Of a stretch of DNA of 64,000 nucleotides, positions 35,965 through 45,117 are shown piece after piece. The stretch spans positions 1 through 64,000 of the forward strand of contig NZ_CAMIGN010000005.1 of NCBI RefSeq assembly GCF_946221935.1, read 5' to 3'. The first letter of the stretch is position 1. Each line of letters begins with the position of its first letter. This DNA comes from an uncultured Corynebacterium sp. GTDB lineage: Bacteria; Actinomycetota; Actinomycetes; Mycobacteriales; Mycobacteriaceae. Below the pieces are notes generated by a model that searched no databases, was not told where the DNA came from, and saw nothing but the letters and a program-made list of their open reading frames with translations. A program made the translations under genes and the position numbers.

Positions 35965-36856
35965 TTCGAGAACTCCCCAGCCGAACTCTTGGCTGCCAAA
36001 GGGACCTGCGCTTTTGTTCGCCCCTGCCGACCGACCCGAGCGTTTTGCAAAGGCCGCGGATCGTTCAGACATGGTGATTCTCGACCTCGAAGACGGTTGT
36101 CGCGCCGAGAACCGAGCAGAAGCCAGGAAGAACGTTCAGCATGCAGACCTCGACCCGGAACGCACGATCGTTCGCATCAACGCAGTGGACTCGCCGGATT
36201 TCGCCGAGGACCTCGCCGCCGTCGTCGATTCGCCGTATCGAACCGTGATGGTGCCGAAGGTAGAGTGCGGTTTCTCTCTTGGTGACGCCAACTCCAACGA
36301 CCGTCCGCTGCCTGCTGACTTTCGAGTGATTGCGTTGATCGAAACCCCCAGGGGAGTGGTGAACCTCCCGGAAATCGCGGCAGACCCGCAGGTCGTGGCT
36401 CTGTTTTGGGGTGCCGAGGATCTGACTGCTGCGCTGGGCGGGACAAGCTCGCGCTACAGTGCCGACGAGGTTCCCACCCCGGGAGGTGGCCCATCAGGCC
36501 ATCCAGGTGGTTACCGCGAAGTACCGCGCCTCACCCGTGCGCTGGTGCTTACGCATGCGGCGGCGGCTGGCATTGTCGCGCTGGATTCGATTCACGCCGA
36601 CACGACGGACACTAAAGGCGCCAGTGCTGAAGCCATCGACGCAGCTGCCAGCGGCTTTGCCGCCACAGTGTCCATTCACCCTGGCCTGGTGCCCGTTATT
36701 CGCGAGGCGTATGCCCCAACCGAGGAACAGGCCACGTGGGCGCGCCGCGTCATTGAAGGCGCGGCCAAGAACACCGGGGCCTTCGCTCTGGATGGCCAGA
36801 TGATCGACGCACCTTTGCTCCGCCAAGCGGAAATCATCGCCGCCAGAATCCGCTAG
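35957..36856 (+). CDS. CitE-like beta-hydroxyacyl-CoA lyase (Rv2498c-like)
   Basis: The 299-aa TIM-barrel enzyme shows the HpcH/HpaI-CitE patterns ALLFAPADRPERFAKA, DMVILDLEDGC, VMVPKVEC, ALIETPRGVVN, the metal-site FWGAEDL and AASGFAATVSIHPG. GGAG lies before ATG 35957. There are no CitD or CitF partners, so it is not citrate lyase. The M. tuberculosis homologue cleaves HMG-CoA and citramalyl-CoA, linking leucine and itaconate breakdown; the gene context here supports the leucine role. Coupled by overlap to the MaoC hydratase. Confidence 0.88.
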   Translation: MVSSRTPQPNSWLPKGPALLFAPADRPERFAKAADRSDMVILDLEDGCRAENRAEARKNVQHADLDPERTIVRINAVDSPDFAEDLAAVVDSPYRTVMVPKVECGFSLGDANSNDRPLPADFRVIALIETPRGVVNLPEIAADPQVVALFWGAEDLTAALGGTSSRYSADEVPTPGGGPSGHPGGYREVPRLTRALVLTHAAAAGIVALDSIHADTTDTKGASAEAIDAAASGFAATVSIHPGLVPVIREAYAPTEEQATWARRVIEGAAKNTGAFALDGQMIDAPLLRQAEIIAARIR

Positions 36857-36934
36857 TTTCCTTCGCCAGTTTTCTCAATTCCCCTTCTCACAACTCTTTA
36901 GCGAGATTCCTTTCGCACGAAAAGGTTGATATCC

Positions 36935-38629
36935 ATGACACTTCCGATTCGCAACGACCGTCCGATTGTGATTTCCGATCCGGCGGATCTAGACCCCACA
37001 CTATCGCACCAGGTTGGCCGCACTGACGTCGATCTGCTGGACGAGACCATTGGGCAGTGTCTAGCCCGCATTGTGGCCGAGTATCCAGAGCACGATGCGG
37101 TCATTGACTTCTACGGTGATGTGCATCTGACCTACACGGAGTTCTATCGCAAGGTTCAACGTCTGGCCTCTGGGCTGCACGCAGCTGGTTACCGCAAGGG
37201 CGATCGTATCGGCATTTGGGCTCCCAACCGCTGGGAATGGACTCTGGTGCAGTTCGCCACCGCTGAGATCGGCGCAATCCTGGTGTGCATTAACCCCTCC
37301 TACCGTCACAAGGAATTGGTCTATGCCATGGGGCAGTCGGGAGTAAAAGGACTGTTCTCCGCCGGTCGCTTCAAGGACTCGAATTACCGGGCGATGATTG
37401 ATGCAGCAGAGAGCCAGTTCAGCCGCCACAATTACAAGGAAACGATCTTCTTTGGTTCGGAACGTTGGGACGAGCTAGCTAACCACGCCATCTTGGATCT
37501 CAACCCAGTTCGTGAACAGCTGCACCCGGATGATCCCATTAATATCCAGTACACCTCCGGCACGACAGGTATGGCCAAGGGTGCGACGCTGACCCACCGC
37601 AACATTCTGAACAATGGTTACCTGGTGGGGGAGACCCTCCAGTACACAGACCGCGACAAGGTCGTCATCCCCGTACCTTTTTTCCACTGCTTCGGCATGG
37701 TGATGGGCAACCTCGGTGCCATTACACACGGTGCGACGACCATCATCGCGGGCCCAGTGTTTAACCCCCAATCCGTGTTGGAGGCAGTGGAGCACGGCAA
37801 GGCCACCAGCCTTTTCGGCGTTCCCACGATGTTTATGGCGGAGCTGGATGAGATTGAACACGCCAAGGCCAAGGGGAAGACCTACGACCTATCTAGCCTG
37901 CGCACCGGCATCATGTCCGGAACTGCCTGCCCTACCCGCACGATGCGGCAGGTGATGGACATCATGAATATCAATGAAATCACCATCGCCTATGGCATGA
38001 CGGAGACCTCGCCGGTGAATCACCAGACGTTGGTCGACGACCCGATTGAAAAGCGTGTGGGTACTGTTGGACGCCCCAATCCGCACATCGAAGTGAAAAT
38101 CGTTGACCCGGAGACCGGGGAGACCGTTAAGCGCGGCGAACAGGGCGAGATTCTGATCCGTGGCTTCCTGGTGATGCAGGGTTACTGGGACATGCCCGGT
38201 AAGACCGCAGATGCGATCGATGAGGACGGCTGGATGCACTCTGGTGACCTCGGAACGATGGACGAGGAAGGCTACGCCCGTATTACGGGTCGGGCGAAGG
38301 ACATGGTGATTCGCGGCGGAGAAAACCTTTACCCGCGCGAAATCGAGGAGTTTCTGATGACCCACCCGGATATCTCCGATGTGCAGGTCGTGGGTGTGCC
38401 AGACGAGAAGTACGGCGAGGAACTAATGGCCTTCATCATCATGCGGGAGGATACCGAACCGCTGGACAAGGAAGCTATCCGCGAGTTCTGCGACGGTGAG
38501 CTGACCCGGCACAAGATCCCCAAGTACATCCAGTGCGTTGACTCTTTCCCCATGACCCTGTCGGGCAAGGTTCGCAAGGTTGAACTGCGCGAACAGGCTG
38601 TCGAGATCCTCGGAATCTACCAGAAGTAA
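36935..38629 (+). CDS. Acyl-CoA synthetase (FadD35-like)
   Basis: This 564-aa adenylate-forming ligase shows NIQYTSGTTGMAKGATLTHR, YGMTETSPVNHQT, HSGDLGTMDEEGYARITGRA and the catalytic Lys in TLSGKVRKVE. ATG 36935 has AAAAGG 9 bases upstream. Rv2505c (fadD35) occupies the corresponding cluster. It may activate a short or branched acid such as isovalerate or acetoacetate so that it can enter the pathway. Substrate is inferred only from neighbours. Confidence 0.88.
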   Translation: MTLPIRNDRPIVISDPADLDPTLSHQVGRTDVDLLDETIGQCLARIVAEYPEHDAVIDFYGDVHLTYTEFYRKVQRLASGLHAAGYRKGDRIGIWAPNRWEWTLVQFATAEIGAILVCINPSYRHKELVYAMGQSGVKGLFSAGRFKDSNYRAMIDAAESQFSRHNYKETIFFGSERWDELANHAILDLNPVREQLHPDDPINIQYTSGTTGMAKGATLTHRNILNNGYLVGETLQYTDRDKVVIPVPFFHCFGMVMGNLGAITHGATTIIAGPVFNPQSVLEAVEHGKATSLFGVPTMFMAELDEIEHAKAKGKTYDLSSLRTGIMSGTACPTRTMRQVMDIMNINEITIAYGMTETSPVNHQTLVDDPIEKRVGTVGRPNPHIEVKIVDPETGETVKRGEQGEILIRGFLVMQGYWDMPGKTADAIDEDGWMHSGDLGTMDEEGYARITGRAKDMVIRGGENLYPREIEEFLMTHPDISDVQVVGVPDEKYGEELMAFIIMREDTEPLDKEAIREFCDGELTRHKIPKYIQCVDSFPMTLSGKVRKVELREQAVEILGIYQK

Positions 38630-38676
38630 GCCGTCCCGCCAACAGATCCACACAGACACACAGAAAGGAAGCAACC

Positions 38677-39453
38677 GTGAGCACTACAGTGGCACATCAT
38701 TCAAAACTGCGTACCGCCGCGGAGGCAATTGCTGATATCCCAGACGGCGCCACCCTGGCCGTCGGCGGATTCGGAGTATGCGGAATCCCGCAAGTCCTCC
38801 TCGAAGAGCTAAGCCGATCCAATGTGAAAGACCTGGAGGCCGTAAGCAACAACGCCGGCCTAGATGGTCGAGGCCTGGGTCTGCTGCTGGCTAACCATCA
38901 GTTGCGCCGCATTGTGGCCAGCTACGTGGGGGAGAACAAGGAGTTCGCCCGCCAGTACTTGGACGGCGAACTAGAGGTGGAGCTCACTCCGCAGGGCACC
39001 CTGGCGGAGCGTCTACGCGCCGGCGGTTCGGGCATCGGAGCTTTCTTCACCCGCACCGGCGTGGGCACGCTTGTTGCCGACGGTGGGATGCCATGGAAGT
39101 ACGACGCCAACGACAAGACGAAGGTGCAGGTGGCCTCGCCTGCGAAGGAAACCCGCACCATCGACGGCGAGGACTATGTGTTGGAAACTGCCATCCGCGC
39201 CGACTTCGGCCTGGTTCGGGCCGCAATCGCAGATAAGGATGGCAATCTGCGCTTTTCCAAGACCGCCCGCAACTTTAACCCCCTGGCCGCCATGAGCGGC
39301 AAGATCTGCATTGTGGAGGCCGAAAAGGTTGTGGAAGTCGGAGAACTTGCCCCGGACGATATCCACCTGCCGGGTGTTTTCGTCCACCGCATTGTGGAGC
39401 TGACCCCAGAACAGGCAGATGACAAGATGATCGAAAAGGAGACCGTACGATGA
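38677..39453 (+). CDS. scoA: 3-oxoacid CoA-transferase subunit A
   Basis: This 258-aa class I CoA-transferase alpha subunit starts at GTG 38677 with AGAAAGGAAG upstream. It shows the [10 protein letters not shown] loop near the N-terminus, [14 protein letters not shown], and [15 protein letters not shown]. Paired with subunit B it moves CoA from succinyl-CoA to acetoacetate, the product expected from the CitE-like lyase. It overlaps scoB by 4 bases (ATGA). Confidence 0.93.
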   Translation: MSTTVAHHSKLRTAAEAIADIPDGATLAVGGFGVCGIPQVLLEELSRSNVKDLEAVSNNAGLDGRGLGLLLANHQLRRIVASYVGENKEFARQYLDGELEVELTPQGTLAERLRAGGSGIGAFFTRTGVGTLVADGGMPWKYDANDKTKVQVASPAKETRTIDGEDYVLETAIRADFGLVRAAIADKDGNLRFSKTARNFNPLAAMSGKICIVEAEKVVEVGELAPDDIHLPGVFVHRIVELTPEQADDKMIEKETVR

Positions 39454-40091
39454 CCGGCTGGACCCGCCAGGAAATGGCCGCCCGTGCCGCCCAAGAACTC
39501 GAAGACGGCCAGTATGTAAACTTGGGCATCGGTATGCCCACGCTCGTACCCAACTATGTGCCAGAAGGCGTGACTGTATCTCTGCAATCGGAAAACGGCA
39601 TGCTGGGAATCGGCCCGTACCCGGAAGCCGGTCAGGCTGACCCGGATCTCATCAATGCAGGTAAGGAAACCGTCACAGCTCTGCCCGGCACTAGCTACTT
39701 CGACTCTGCCTTAAGTTTTGGCATGATCCGCGCGGGCAAGATTGACGTCGCCATCCTGGGCGCCATGGAGGTCAACGCCCGCGGCGACATCGCCAATTGG
39801 ATGGTGCCCGGCAAAATGGTCAAAGGCATGGGCGGTGCTATGGATCTGGTCGTTGGTGCGCGCCGGGTGATCGTGTTGATGGACCACACCACCAAAACCG
39901 GCGAACCGAAGCTTATCGAGGAGCTCACCCTGCCCACTACCGGGCTTGGAGTGGTAGATCGCATCATTACGGATCTGGCCGTATTTGATCGTGACGACGA
40001 TGGCCTGAAGCTCGTGGAGCTGGCACCTGGCGTCACCACAGAAGAGGTAGAAGAAAAGACCGCAGTTCCGTTTACAACGGCCCTGAGTTAG
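39450..40091 (+). CDS. scoB: 3-oxoacid CoA-transferase subunit B
   Basis: This 213-aa beta subunit has [15 protein letters not shown] and [12 protein letters not shown], where the Glu of SENG is the residue that forms the CoA thioester. Further on are [21 protein letters not shown] and [11 protein letters not shown]. It is translationally coupled to scoA. Acetoacetyl-CoA made by the pair is split by the thiolase encoded next. Confidence 0.94.
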   Translation: MTGWTRQEMAARAAQELEDGQYVNLGIGMPTLVPNYVPEGVTVSLQSENGMLGIGPYPEAGQADPDLINAGKETVTALPGTSYFDSALSFGMIRAGKIDVAILGAMEVNARGDIANWMVPGKMVKGMGGAMDLVVGARRVIVLMDHTTKTGEPKLIEELTLPTTGLGVVDRIITDLAVFDRDDDGLKLVELAPGVTTEEVEEKTAVPFTTALS

Positions 40092-40197
40092 ACCAACCAA
40101 TCGGCTTCGCTGAGCGGTCGTTCGTGCCATACTTGAGGGCACAACGCAGGCTTTTTAAGCGATGACGCCACTAGTTTCGAAAGTTAGGATTTATCAG

Positions 40198-41391
40198 ATG
40201 ACCTTGCAGGAAGACCCTAAGGATATTGTCGTTGTAGGTGCAGCACGTACCCCGCAGGGACGCATGCTCGGTGCGCTGGCGAAGAAGAGCTCGGTTGATC
40301 TGGGTGCAGAGACCATCAAGGCCGTATTGGAGCGCTCCGGTGTGGCAGCGGGAGACGTGGATTACGTACTGATGGGGCAGGTCGTACAGGCAGGTTCCGG
40401 GCAGAACCCGGCGAAGCAGTCCGCTGTGGCGGCGGGTATTCCGATGAACGTTCCGGCCATGACTGTGAACAAGGTGTGCCTGTCCGGCCTGGATGCCGTT
40501 ATTAATGCTTCCCGTCTGATCCGCCTGGGCGATGCCAGCATCGTCGTCGCCGGTGGTCAGGAGTCCATGACCAACGCCCCGCACATCGCCGCAGGCGTGC
40601 GAGCAGGTAAGGGCTATGGCTCCCTGGCGTTGCAGGATTCCCTGGAGCGCGATGGTCTGTCTGACCCGAACGAGGGTACGGCCATGGGCCTTGAGACCGA
40701 CGAGGGTAACGCTGAGCGTGGCATCACCCGCGAGGAGCAGGACGAGATTGCAGCCCGCTCTCACCAGCTCGCCGAGGCTGCCACCAACGAGGGCGTCTTT
40801 GCCGAGGAGATCGTTCCGATCGAGGTGAAGGGCCGCAAGGAAACCGTAACCGTTACCGCCGATGAGGGCATCCGCCCCGGCACCACAGCCGAGGGGCTAG
40901 CGAAGCTGCGCCCGGCCTTCGTGAAGGACGGTACGATCACCGCTGCTTCTGCCTCCCAGATTTCCGATGGTGCTGCGGCCGTGGTGCTGACCACCCGCGA
41001 AAACGCTGAGACCAAGGGGCTGGAGATCCTGGCCACCCTGGGGGAGTACGGACAGACTGCCGGCCCGGACACTAAGCTGCACTCCCAACCGTCGCAGGCC
41101 ACCGCTGCAGCGCTGCAGAAGGCCGGCTGGGAGGCTGGCGACCTGGACTTCCTGGAGATCAATGAGGCATTCGCCTCCGTGGTTGCACAGTCCATCAAGG
41201 ACCTGGACTACCCGCTGGACAAGACCAACATCCACGGCGGCGGCATTTCCCTGGGGCACCCCATCGGTGCCTCCGGCGCACGCCTGGTGGTACACGCAGC
41301 GCACGAGCTGAAGCGCCGCGGCTCCGGCAAGGCCGCCGTTTCTCTGTGTGGCGGTGGCGGCCAAGGTGACGCTCTGCTGCTGTGGCGCTAA
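40198..41391 (+). CDS. Acetyl-CoA C-acetyltransferase (thiolase)
   Basis: This 397-aa thiolase carries the nucleophile Cys94 in NKVCLSGLDAV, the catalytic His in SLGHPIGASGARL and the second Cys in LCGGGGQGDA. ATG 40198 has TTAGGA 8 bases upstream; a 36-base upstream extension lacks one. As the final gene of the CoA-ester set it would cleave acetoacetyl-CoA to two acetyl-CoA. It can also run in the synthetic direction. It is separated from scoB by 106 bp, so it may have its own promoter. Confidence 0.95.
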   Translation: MTLQEDPKDIVVVGAARTPQGRMLGALAKKSSVDLGAETIKAVLERSGVAAGDVDYVLMGQVVQAGSGQNPAKQSAVAAGIPMNVPAMTVNKVCLSGLDAVINASRLIRLGDASIVVAGGQESMTNAPHIAAGVRAGKGYGSLALQDSLERDGLSDPNEGTAMGLETDEGNAERGITREEQDEIAARSHQLAEAATNEGVFAEEIVPIEVKGRKETVTVTADEGIRPGTTAEGLAKLRPAFVKDGTITAASASQISDGAAAVVLTTRENAETKGLEILATLGEYGQTAGPDTKLHSQPSQATAAALQKAGWEAGDLDFLEINEAFASVVAQSIKDLDYPLDKTNIHGGGISLGHPIGASGARLVVHAAHELKRRGSGKAAVSLCGGGGQGDALLLWR

Positions 41392-41810
41392 GTCGGCTTA
41401 AGAGCGGCGGGGCTTTCTCCAAGCTGCTGCCCCTAGCAGTTGGTGCGGCAGCCGTCTGCGCGTGCTGCGCCATTGCCTCAGCTGACCCGCAGACCCCGGG
41501 CGGGTTCATCCCGGAATGCCCCACGAAAGCGCTTTTCGGATTCAACTGCCCGGGCTGCGGCTCGATGCGCATGATCCAGGCGCTGGTACAGGGAGACTTC
41601 GGCGCGGCGCTGCGCTATAACGCCGTTGGGGTACTCGGACTATTCCTCCTCGTGTGGAGCTGGTTAGTCTGGATCGGGCGAGCCTGGGGGAAGCACATAC
41701 CCAATTGGGAACACTATCGACACGCACCTCTGGTCGTAGGGGTGGTGATAGGGCTGTGGTTTATAGCTCGCATACTGCCGTTTTCGCCATTTTTGGAACT
41801 TCGAGTGTAG
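41382..41810 (+). CDS. DUF2752 small membrane protein
   Basis: This 142-aa protein begins at GTG 41382 and overlaps the thiolase stop by 10 bases. It shows the DUF2752 core CPTKALFGFNCPGCGSMRM then IQALVQGDFGAALRYN, with three or four membrane helices around it. The paired Cys residues are conserved in the family, whose function is unknown. Two small palindromes lie at and after the stop codon. Confidence 0.8.
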   Translation: MALSRLKSGGAFSKLLPLAVGAAAVCACCAIASADPQTPGGFIPECPTKALFGFNCPGCGSMRMIQALVQGDFGAALRYNAVGVLGLFLLVWSWLVWIGRAWGKHIPNWEHYRHAPLVVGVVIGLWFIARILPFSPFLELRV

Positions 41811-41830
41811 GTTCCTACAGCCTTTAGGCT
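41806..41830. repeat. Two adjacent perfect palindromes at a gene end
   Basis: TGTAGGTTCCTACA (41806-41819) overlaps the DUF2752 stop and is directly followed by AGCCTTTAGGCT (41819-41830). They may form a weak terminator or a regulatory site for the dispanin gene downstream. No long T-run follows. Confidence 0.45.
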
Positions 41831-41903
41831 TTGCTCGTAGTATGGGTGTGCTAGGAAGATAGCGTCACTTGAGAACCCAAAGTGCGAAAAACTAAGGACA
41901 CCA

Positions 41904-42392
41904 ATGACCAATCCCTATGACCAGGGGCCTTCCAATGAAGACCCGTTTGGACTAGAGGACAAGCAGGTTTATCCGTACAACAGTGGGTATAACCAGACTC
42001 CCTCCCCTGACCAATCTTCCAGCTATGGCGGTTACCAGAACAGTGGTTACCAGAATGGCGGGTACAGCGGCTACCAGAACCAGTCAGCTGGTTATGGAGC
42101 GCAACTGGGGCAGGCATACCAGCCGGGAGTGGGACGAACTCCACCCGATAACTGGATGTGGGCAACGATTTTGGCCACTATCATTTGCTGCCTACCGTTG
42201 GGGGCAGTTGGAATCTACTTTTCCTCCCAAGTGGAAAGCCGCTGGCTCCGTGGGGACTATGCAGGCGCACAAAGTGCCTCCGACACTGCGAGAAACCTGG
42301 CTCTCGCATCAGCATGCGTCTTCGCCGTGGGTTTCATCGTCTACTTCGTTATCTTTGCGGGTTTTCTAGGACTCAGCCTTAGCGACATCTAG
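41904..42392 (+). CDS. CD225/dispanin family membrane protein
   Basis: The 162-aa protein has a Tyr/Gln/Asn/Gly-rich N-terminus with GYQN-type tandem repeats (residues about 40-60). It then has the dispanin core PPDNWMWATILATIICCLPL followed by GAVGIYFSSQVESRWLRGD, and a second membrane helix at the C-terminus. Bacterial CD225 proteins are small two-helix membrane proteins of unknown role. Its end overlaps the convergent transporter gene by four bases. The low-complexity N-terminus resembles that of the RDD protein nearby. Confidence 0.85.
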   Translation: MTNPYDQGPSNEDPFGLEDKQVYPYNSGYNQTPSPDQSSSYGGYQNSGYQNGGYSGYQNQSAGYGAQLGQAYQPGVGRTPPDNWMWATILATIICCLPLGAVGIYFSSQVESRWLRGDYAGAQSASDTARNLALASACVFAVGFIVYFVIFAGFLGLSLSDI

Positions 42393-43333
42393 ACTCTTAG
42401 CAACATCATTATGAGCGCCATCACCGGTAGCGCGAGACCCGTGGAAACCACCGCGGTGTCTCGCGCTAGTACTTTATTGACGCCGAAGCGCTGCGCATAG
42501 GTAAAGACGTTCTGTCCGGTCGGGAGGGCGGCCAGGAGCACCATGGCCAGAAGCAACTGAGACGAGGCGTCACAAAGAAAAACGCCGTAGAACGTGGCGA
42601 TGGCGGGGTGCACGACAGTTTTGACCAGCGACGCCGCCCACACAGAACAACGGGGCGATAGACCAGGTTGGAGTACGCGAACCTCCGCCATCGACATGCC
42701 AAAGGCAATGAGGGCACAGCCGACAGTCGCGTCTGCAATGATTCCCATTGGGTCGGCGATGATGCCGGGCAGAATGAAGCCCGTGTTGTGCTGCAGCAGC
42801 GAGATGACGATTCCGATTACGGCGCCGATGATGAGTGGGTTCTTCAGGATCGTCAGCACAGTGGAGCGGACGAAGCTGGTGGTCTGCTTGCCCGTGCGCA
42901 TGTCCAGCGCAAGCACGCTCAGCGGGCCGTAGAATCCGACCTGGAAGAGGATGACGGGGAGGGTAAGGGTGGGATCGTCCATCAAGTGGGCGGCCAGGGG
43001 GATGCCGAGGTTTGAGCCGTTGCAGTAGGTGCAGGCGAGCATCGCGATGATGGAATCCTCGGTGGAACGCCTAGTGAGCCAACGATAGCCCAAAAAGGCC
43101 ATAAAGCCCGTGGTGAGGGTGGACAGCGCCACAACCAACAAATTCGGCCCGAAAAGCTGGGCGATGTCCGTTTTGGACATGAACGTGATCAGCGTGCAGG
43201 GCAGCGCGATCCAGAACACGAACATGTTGAGGGTGTAGACCGCATTGGGGCCTAAGAGACGAAGACGCCCTACTCCGAAGCCGATCGCGATGACGAAGAT
43301 GACGACGGCAAAGCCGGAGAGGACGTTGAGCAT
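42389..43333 (-). CDS. AEC (auxin efflux carrier) family permease
   Basis: This 314-aa protein has about ten membrane helices in the two-fold arrangement of the AEC/BART superfamily, with typical helix breaks such as ACTYCNGSNLGIPLAAHLMD and ALPTGQNVFTYAQRF. These carriers export or import organic acids or amino-acid derivatives. The substrate cannot be read from sequence. An exact copy of the dispersed 14-bp motif lies inside the gene on the opposite strand, where the encoded protein reads FLCDASS. Confidence 0.88.
   Translation of the reverse strand: MLNVLSGFAVVIFVIAIGFGVGRLRLLGPNAVYTLNMFVFWIALPCTLITFMSKTDIAQLFGPNLLVVALSTLTTGFMAFLGYRWLTRRSTEDSIIAMLACTYCNGSNLGIPLAAHLMDDPTLTLPVILFQVGFYGPLSVLALDMRTGKQTTSFVRSTVLTILKNPLIIGAVIGIVISLLQHNTGFILPGIIADPMGIIADATVGCALIAFGMSMAEVRVLQPGLSPRCSVWAASLVKTVVHPAIATFYGVFLCDASSQLLLAMVLLAALPTGQNVFTYAQRFGVNKVLARDTAVVSTGLALPVMALIMMLLRV
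42566..42579 (+). repeat. Dispersed 14-bp motif, exact copy 4
   Basis: GGCGTCACAAAGAA on the plus strand inside the minus-strand AEC permease gene. The flanks GACGA and AA are shared with the intergenic copy at 35427. Confidence 0.85.
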
Positions 43334-43366
43334 TCGTTTTAGATACGGGAGTGGACTGGCTAGAAG

Positions 43367-44125
43367 CTACTTGTTCACTACGTAGGCATTAGCAAGTTTG
43401 TCGGTGAACGACTGCTTCTGAGAATTGGTACCGATGCTGACGCCGACGGCGATGTAGACGGCGAGCAATAGGAAGGAGCCAACAGTAGGAATGAAGTTGA
43501 AAATCACGGTGAGGAAGTACCAGGAGTTCCGCTTCATCGAGTCAATTGGGGTGATGTTCTGACCATTGGCAGAGACCACGCGGGCTCCGATAGCCATCTT
43601 GCCGAGAGTGCCACCCTTCTTGGACTCCATGAAGACACGGTAAACAAACCAAAGGATTGCCGTGAGCACATTAGCGATTGCCATCTTCGCAGTGGGGTAG
43701 GGGACGCTTGGCGTTTCACCGGGGTTAGCTGAGGAACTCGCCTCGACCCAATCCATAAAGTCCTGGCCGCCAATGACAAGCACCAAGATGATAGCAGGGA
43801 TCAGGATCAGCAAGCTGTCGAGGAATAGCCCCAGGAAACGCTTCCAAGCGCCGGGACGACCATTGCCAAGAAGCGGGGCGTTCCCCGGAGCATCGTTGAA
43901 GGCCGGAGCGTTAGGGAAGGCAGGGGCACCGTATTGATTGTTATTTACTGCGCCGTAATTATTTCCGCCGTAGCCGTTGCCAACACTCTGATCATAGGAG
44001 CCGGCTTGCTCGTAGGGATTTCCCTGATTGAAGGGATTCGACTCGCCGGCATTGCCTCCGGGGTAATCGTTGAAGTTCGGCAGATCGCCATTCGGGTTGG
44101 AGTTATTGGGGTAGTTGTTGCTCAA
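43367..44125 (-). CDS. RDD family membrane protein
   Basis: The 252-aa protein has an Asn/Gly/Pro/Tyr-rich cytosolic N-terminus of about 90 residues, then an RDD domain. The first helix reads FLGLFLDSLLILIPAIILVL, then come KGGTLGKMAIGARVVSANGQ and two more membrane segments. RDD proteins are poorly understood; some affect sodium or transport. It lies 33 bp upstream of the AEC gene on the same strand and may share a transcript. Confidence 0.85.
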   Translation of the reverse strand: MSNNYPNNSNPNGDLPNFNDYPGGNAGESNPFNQGNPYEQAGSYDQSVGNGYGGNNYGAVNNNQYGAPAFPNAPAFNDAPGNAPLLGNGRPGAWKRFLGLFLDSLLILIPAIILVLVIGGQDFMDWVEASSSANPGETPSVPYPTAKMAIANVLTAILWFVYRVFMESKKGGTLGKMAIGARVVSANGQNITPIDSMKRNSWYFLTVIFNFIPTVGSFLLLAVYIAVGVSIGTNSQKQSFTDKLANAYVVNK

Positions 44126-44226
44126 CGGCAGACATCCTCACTGTTTCTCAGTACGTGCACGAGTGTGCTCTCATTAGTTTACTGTGCCAGCATAGCCGAC
44201 ATTTTTCTTTGCTGGCGGAGGGTACG

Positions 44227-44280
44227 AAAAAGACCCACCGCCGGGCTCGTGCTTTAGAGCACAAGGGCGTTGGGTCTTTA
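44227..44280 (-). terminator. Intrinsic terminator for the rpmB-rpsR operon
   Basis: Read on the minus strand, AAAGACCCA-ACGCC pairs with GGCGGTGGGTCTTT and is followed by more T. It lies about 100 bp after the rpsR stop. Additional GC-rich hairpin sequence is present at 44320-44350. Confidence 0.75.
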
Positions 44281-44377
44281 ATCGTGTCTGTTAAACGTCT
44301 GCGGGCAGCGACGCTTTAAGCGCGCAGCCCTGCTGCGCAGCCACTGCGCATCCCCTTTTTGCAAAGGAGACGGCTAT

Positions 44378-44626
44378 TTAGCGGCTGTGGAAGGGCAGGA
44401 GTGCCATCTCGCGCGCGTTCTTCACGGCGGTGGCAACCTGGCGCTGCTGCTGCGGGGTCAGGCCCGTTACGCGGCGAGAGCGAATCTTGCCACGCTCGGA
44501 GATGAACTTACGCAGCAGGTCGTAGTTCTTGTAGTCAACCGTCTCAATGCCCTCGGCCTTGAGCGGGTTCTTCTTCGGGCGGCGGGACTGTTCCATCCGC
44601 GCCTTCTTCATGTTGGTGCGCTTCAT
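44378..44626 (-). CDS. rpsR: Ribosomal protein S18 (zinc-free form)
   Basis: The 82-aa protein has the S18 core [20 protein letters not shown] then [20 protein letters not shown]. It contains no cysteine, so it is the C-minus form that does not bind zinc. It is the last gene of the four-gene minus-strand ribosomal operon and is 15 bases from rpsN. Confidence 0.96.
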   Translation of the reverse strand: MKRTNMKKARMEQSRRPKKNPLKAEGIETVDYKNYDLLRKFISERGKIRSRRVTGLTPQQQRQVATAVKNAREMALLPFHSR

Positions 44627-44641
44627 TGTTAAAGCTCCCCC

Positions 44642-44947
44642 TTACCAGCTGGACTTGCGTACGCCCGGCAGCTCACCGCGGTGAGCCATGTTGCGGACAC
44701 GTACACGGGACAGGCCGAACTTACGCAGGTAGCCGCGCGGGCGGCCATCGGCTGCGTCGCGGTTACGGACGCGAACCGGGGAAGCGTCGCGGGGCTGACG
44801 GTTCAGCTCCCACTGTGCATCCAGGCGCTCCTCGTCGGTGCTGTTCGGGTTTTTGATGATCTTCTTGAGCTCAGCGCGACGCTCCGCGTAGCGGGCGACG
44901 ATTTCCTTGCGCTGCTCGTTCTTCGCGATCATGGACTTCTTAGCCAT
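44642..44947 (-). CDS. rpsN: Ribosomal protein S14 (zinc-free long form)
   Basis: The 101-aa length and lack of CxxC pairs mark the long C-minus type of S14. Core segments are [20 protein letters not shown] and [20 protein letters not shown]. It sits between rpmG and rpsR in one transcript. Confidence 0.96.
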
Positions 44948-44950
44948 AAA

Positions 44951-45115
44951 TTATCGCTCCTCGCGGAATTCGACGTGCTTGCGGGCGATCGGATCGAACT
45001 TCTTCAGGGTGATGCGATCCGGGTTGTTGCGCTTGTTCTTACGGGTGACGTAGGTGTAACCGGTGCCAGCCGTAGACTTCAGCTTGATGATTGGGCGGAT
45101 ATCGTTACGTGCCAT
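44951..45115 (-). CDS. rpmG: Ribosomal protein L33 (zinc-free form)
   Basis: Reading from ATG 45115 gives a 54-aa protein, [20 protein letters not shown] to KHVEFREER. It matches L33 in length and in the core [20 protein letters not shown]. There is no cysteine, so no zinc ribbon. It lies between rpmB (2-base gap) and rpsN (3-base gap). Confidence 0.95.
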   Translation of the reverse strand: MARNDIRPIIKLKSTAGTGYTYVTRKNKRNNPDRITLKKFDPIARKHVEFREER

Positions 45116-45117
45116 AG

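Noticed and set aside
36281..36300. Further GGCGTCAC-like sequences (18724, 36281, 60617)
   Set aside because: These minus-oriented matches lack the AAAGAA end and fall in common Gly-Asp-Ala codons, so they were not counted as motif copies.
42040..42085. Short tandem repeats in the dispanin gene as a possible CRISPR or regulatory repeat
   Set aside because: They encode GYQN-type amino-acid repeats in frame, without regular spacers, and are explained by low-complexity protein sequence.
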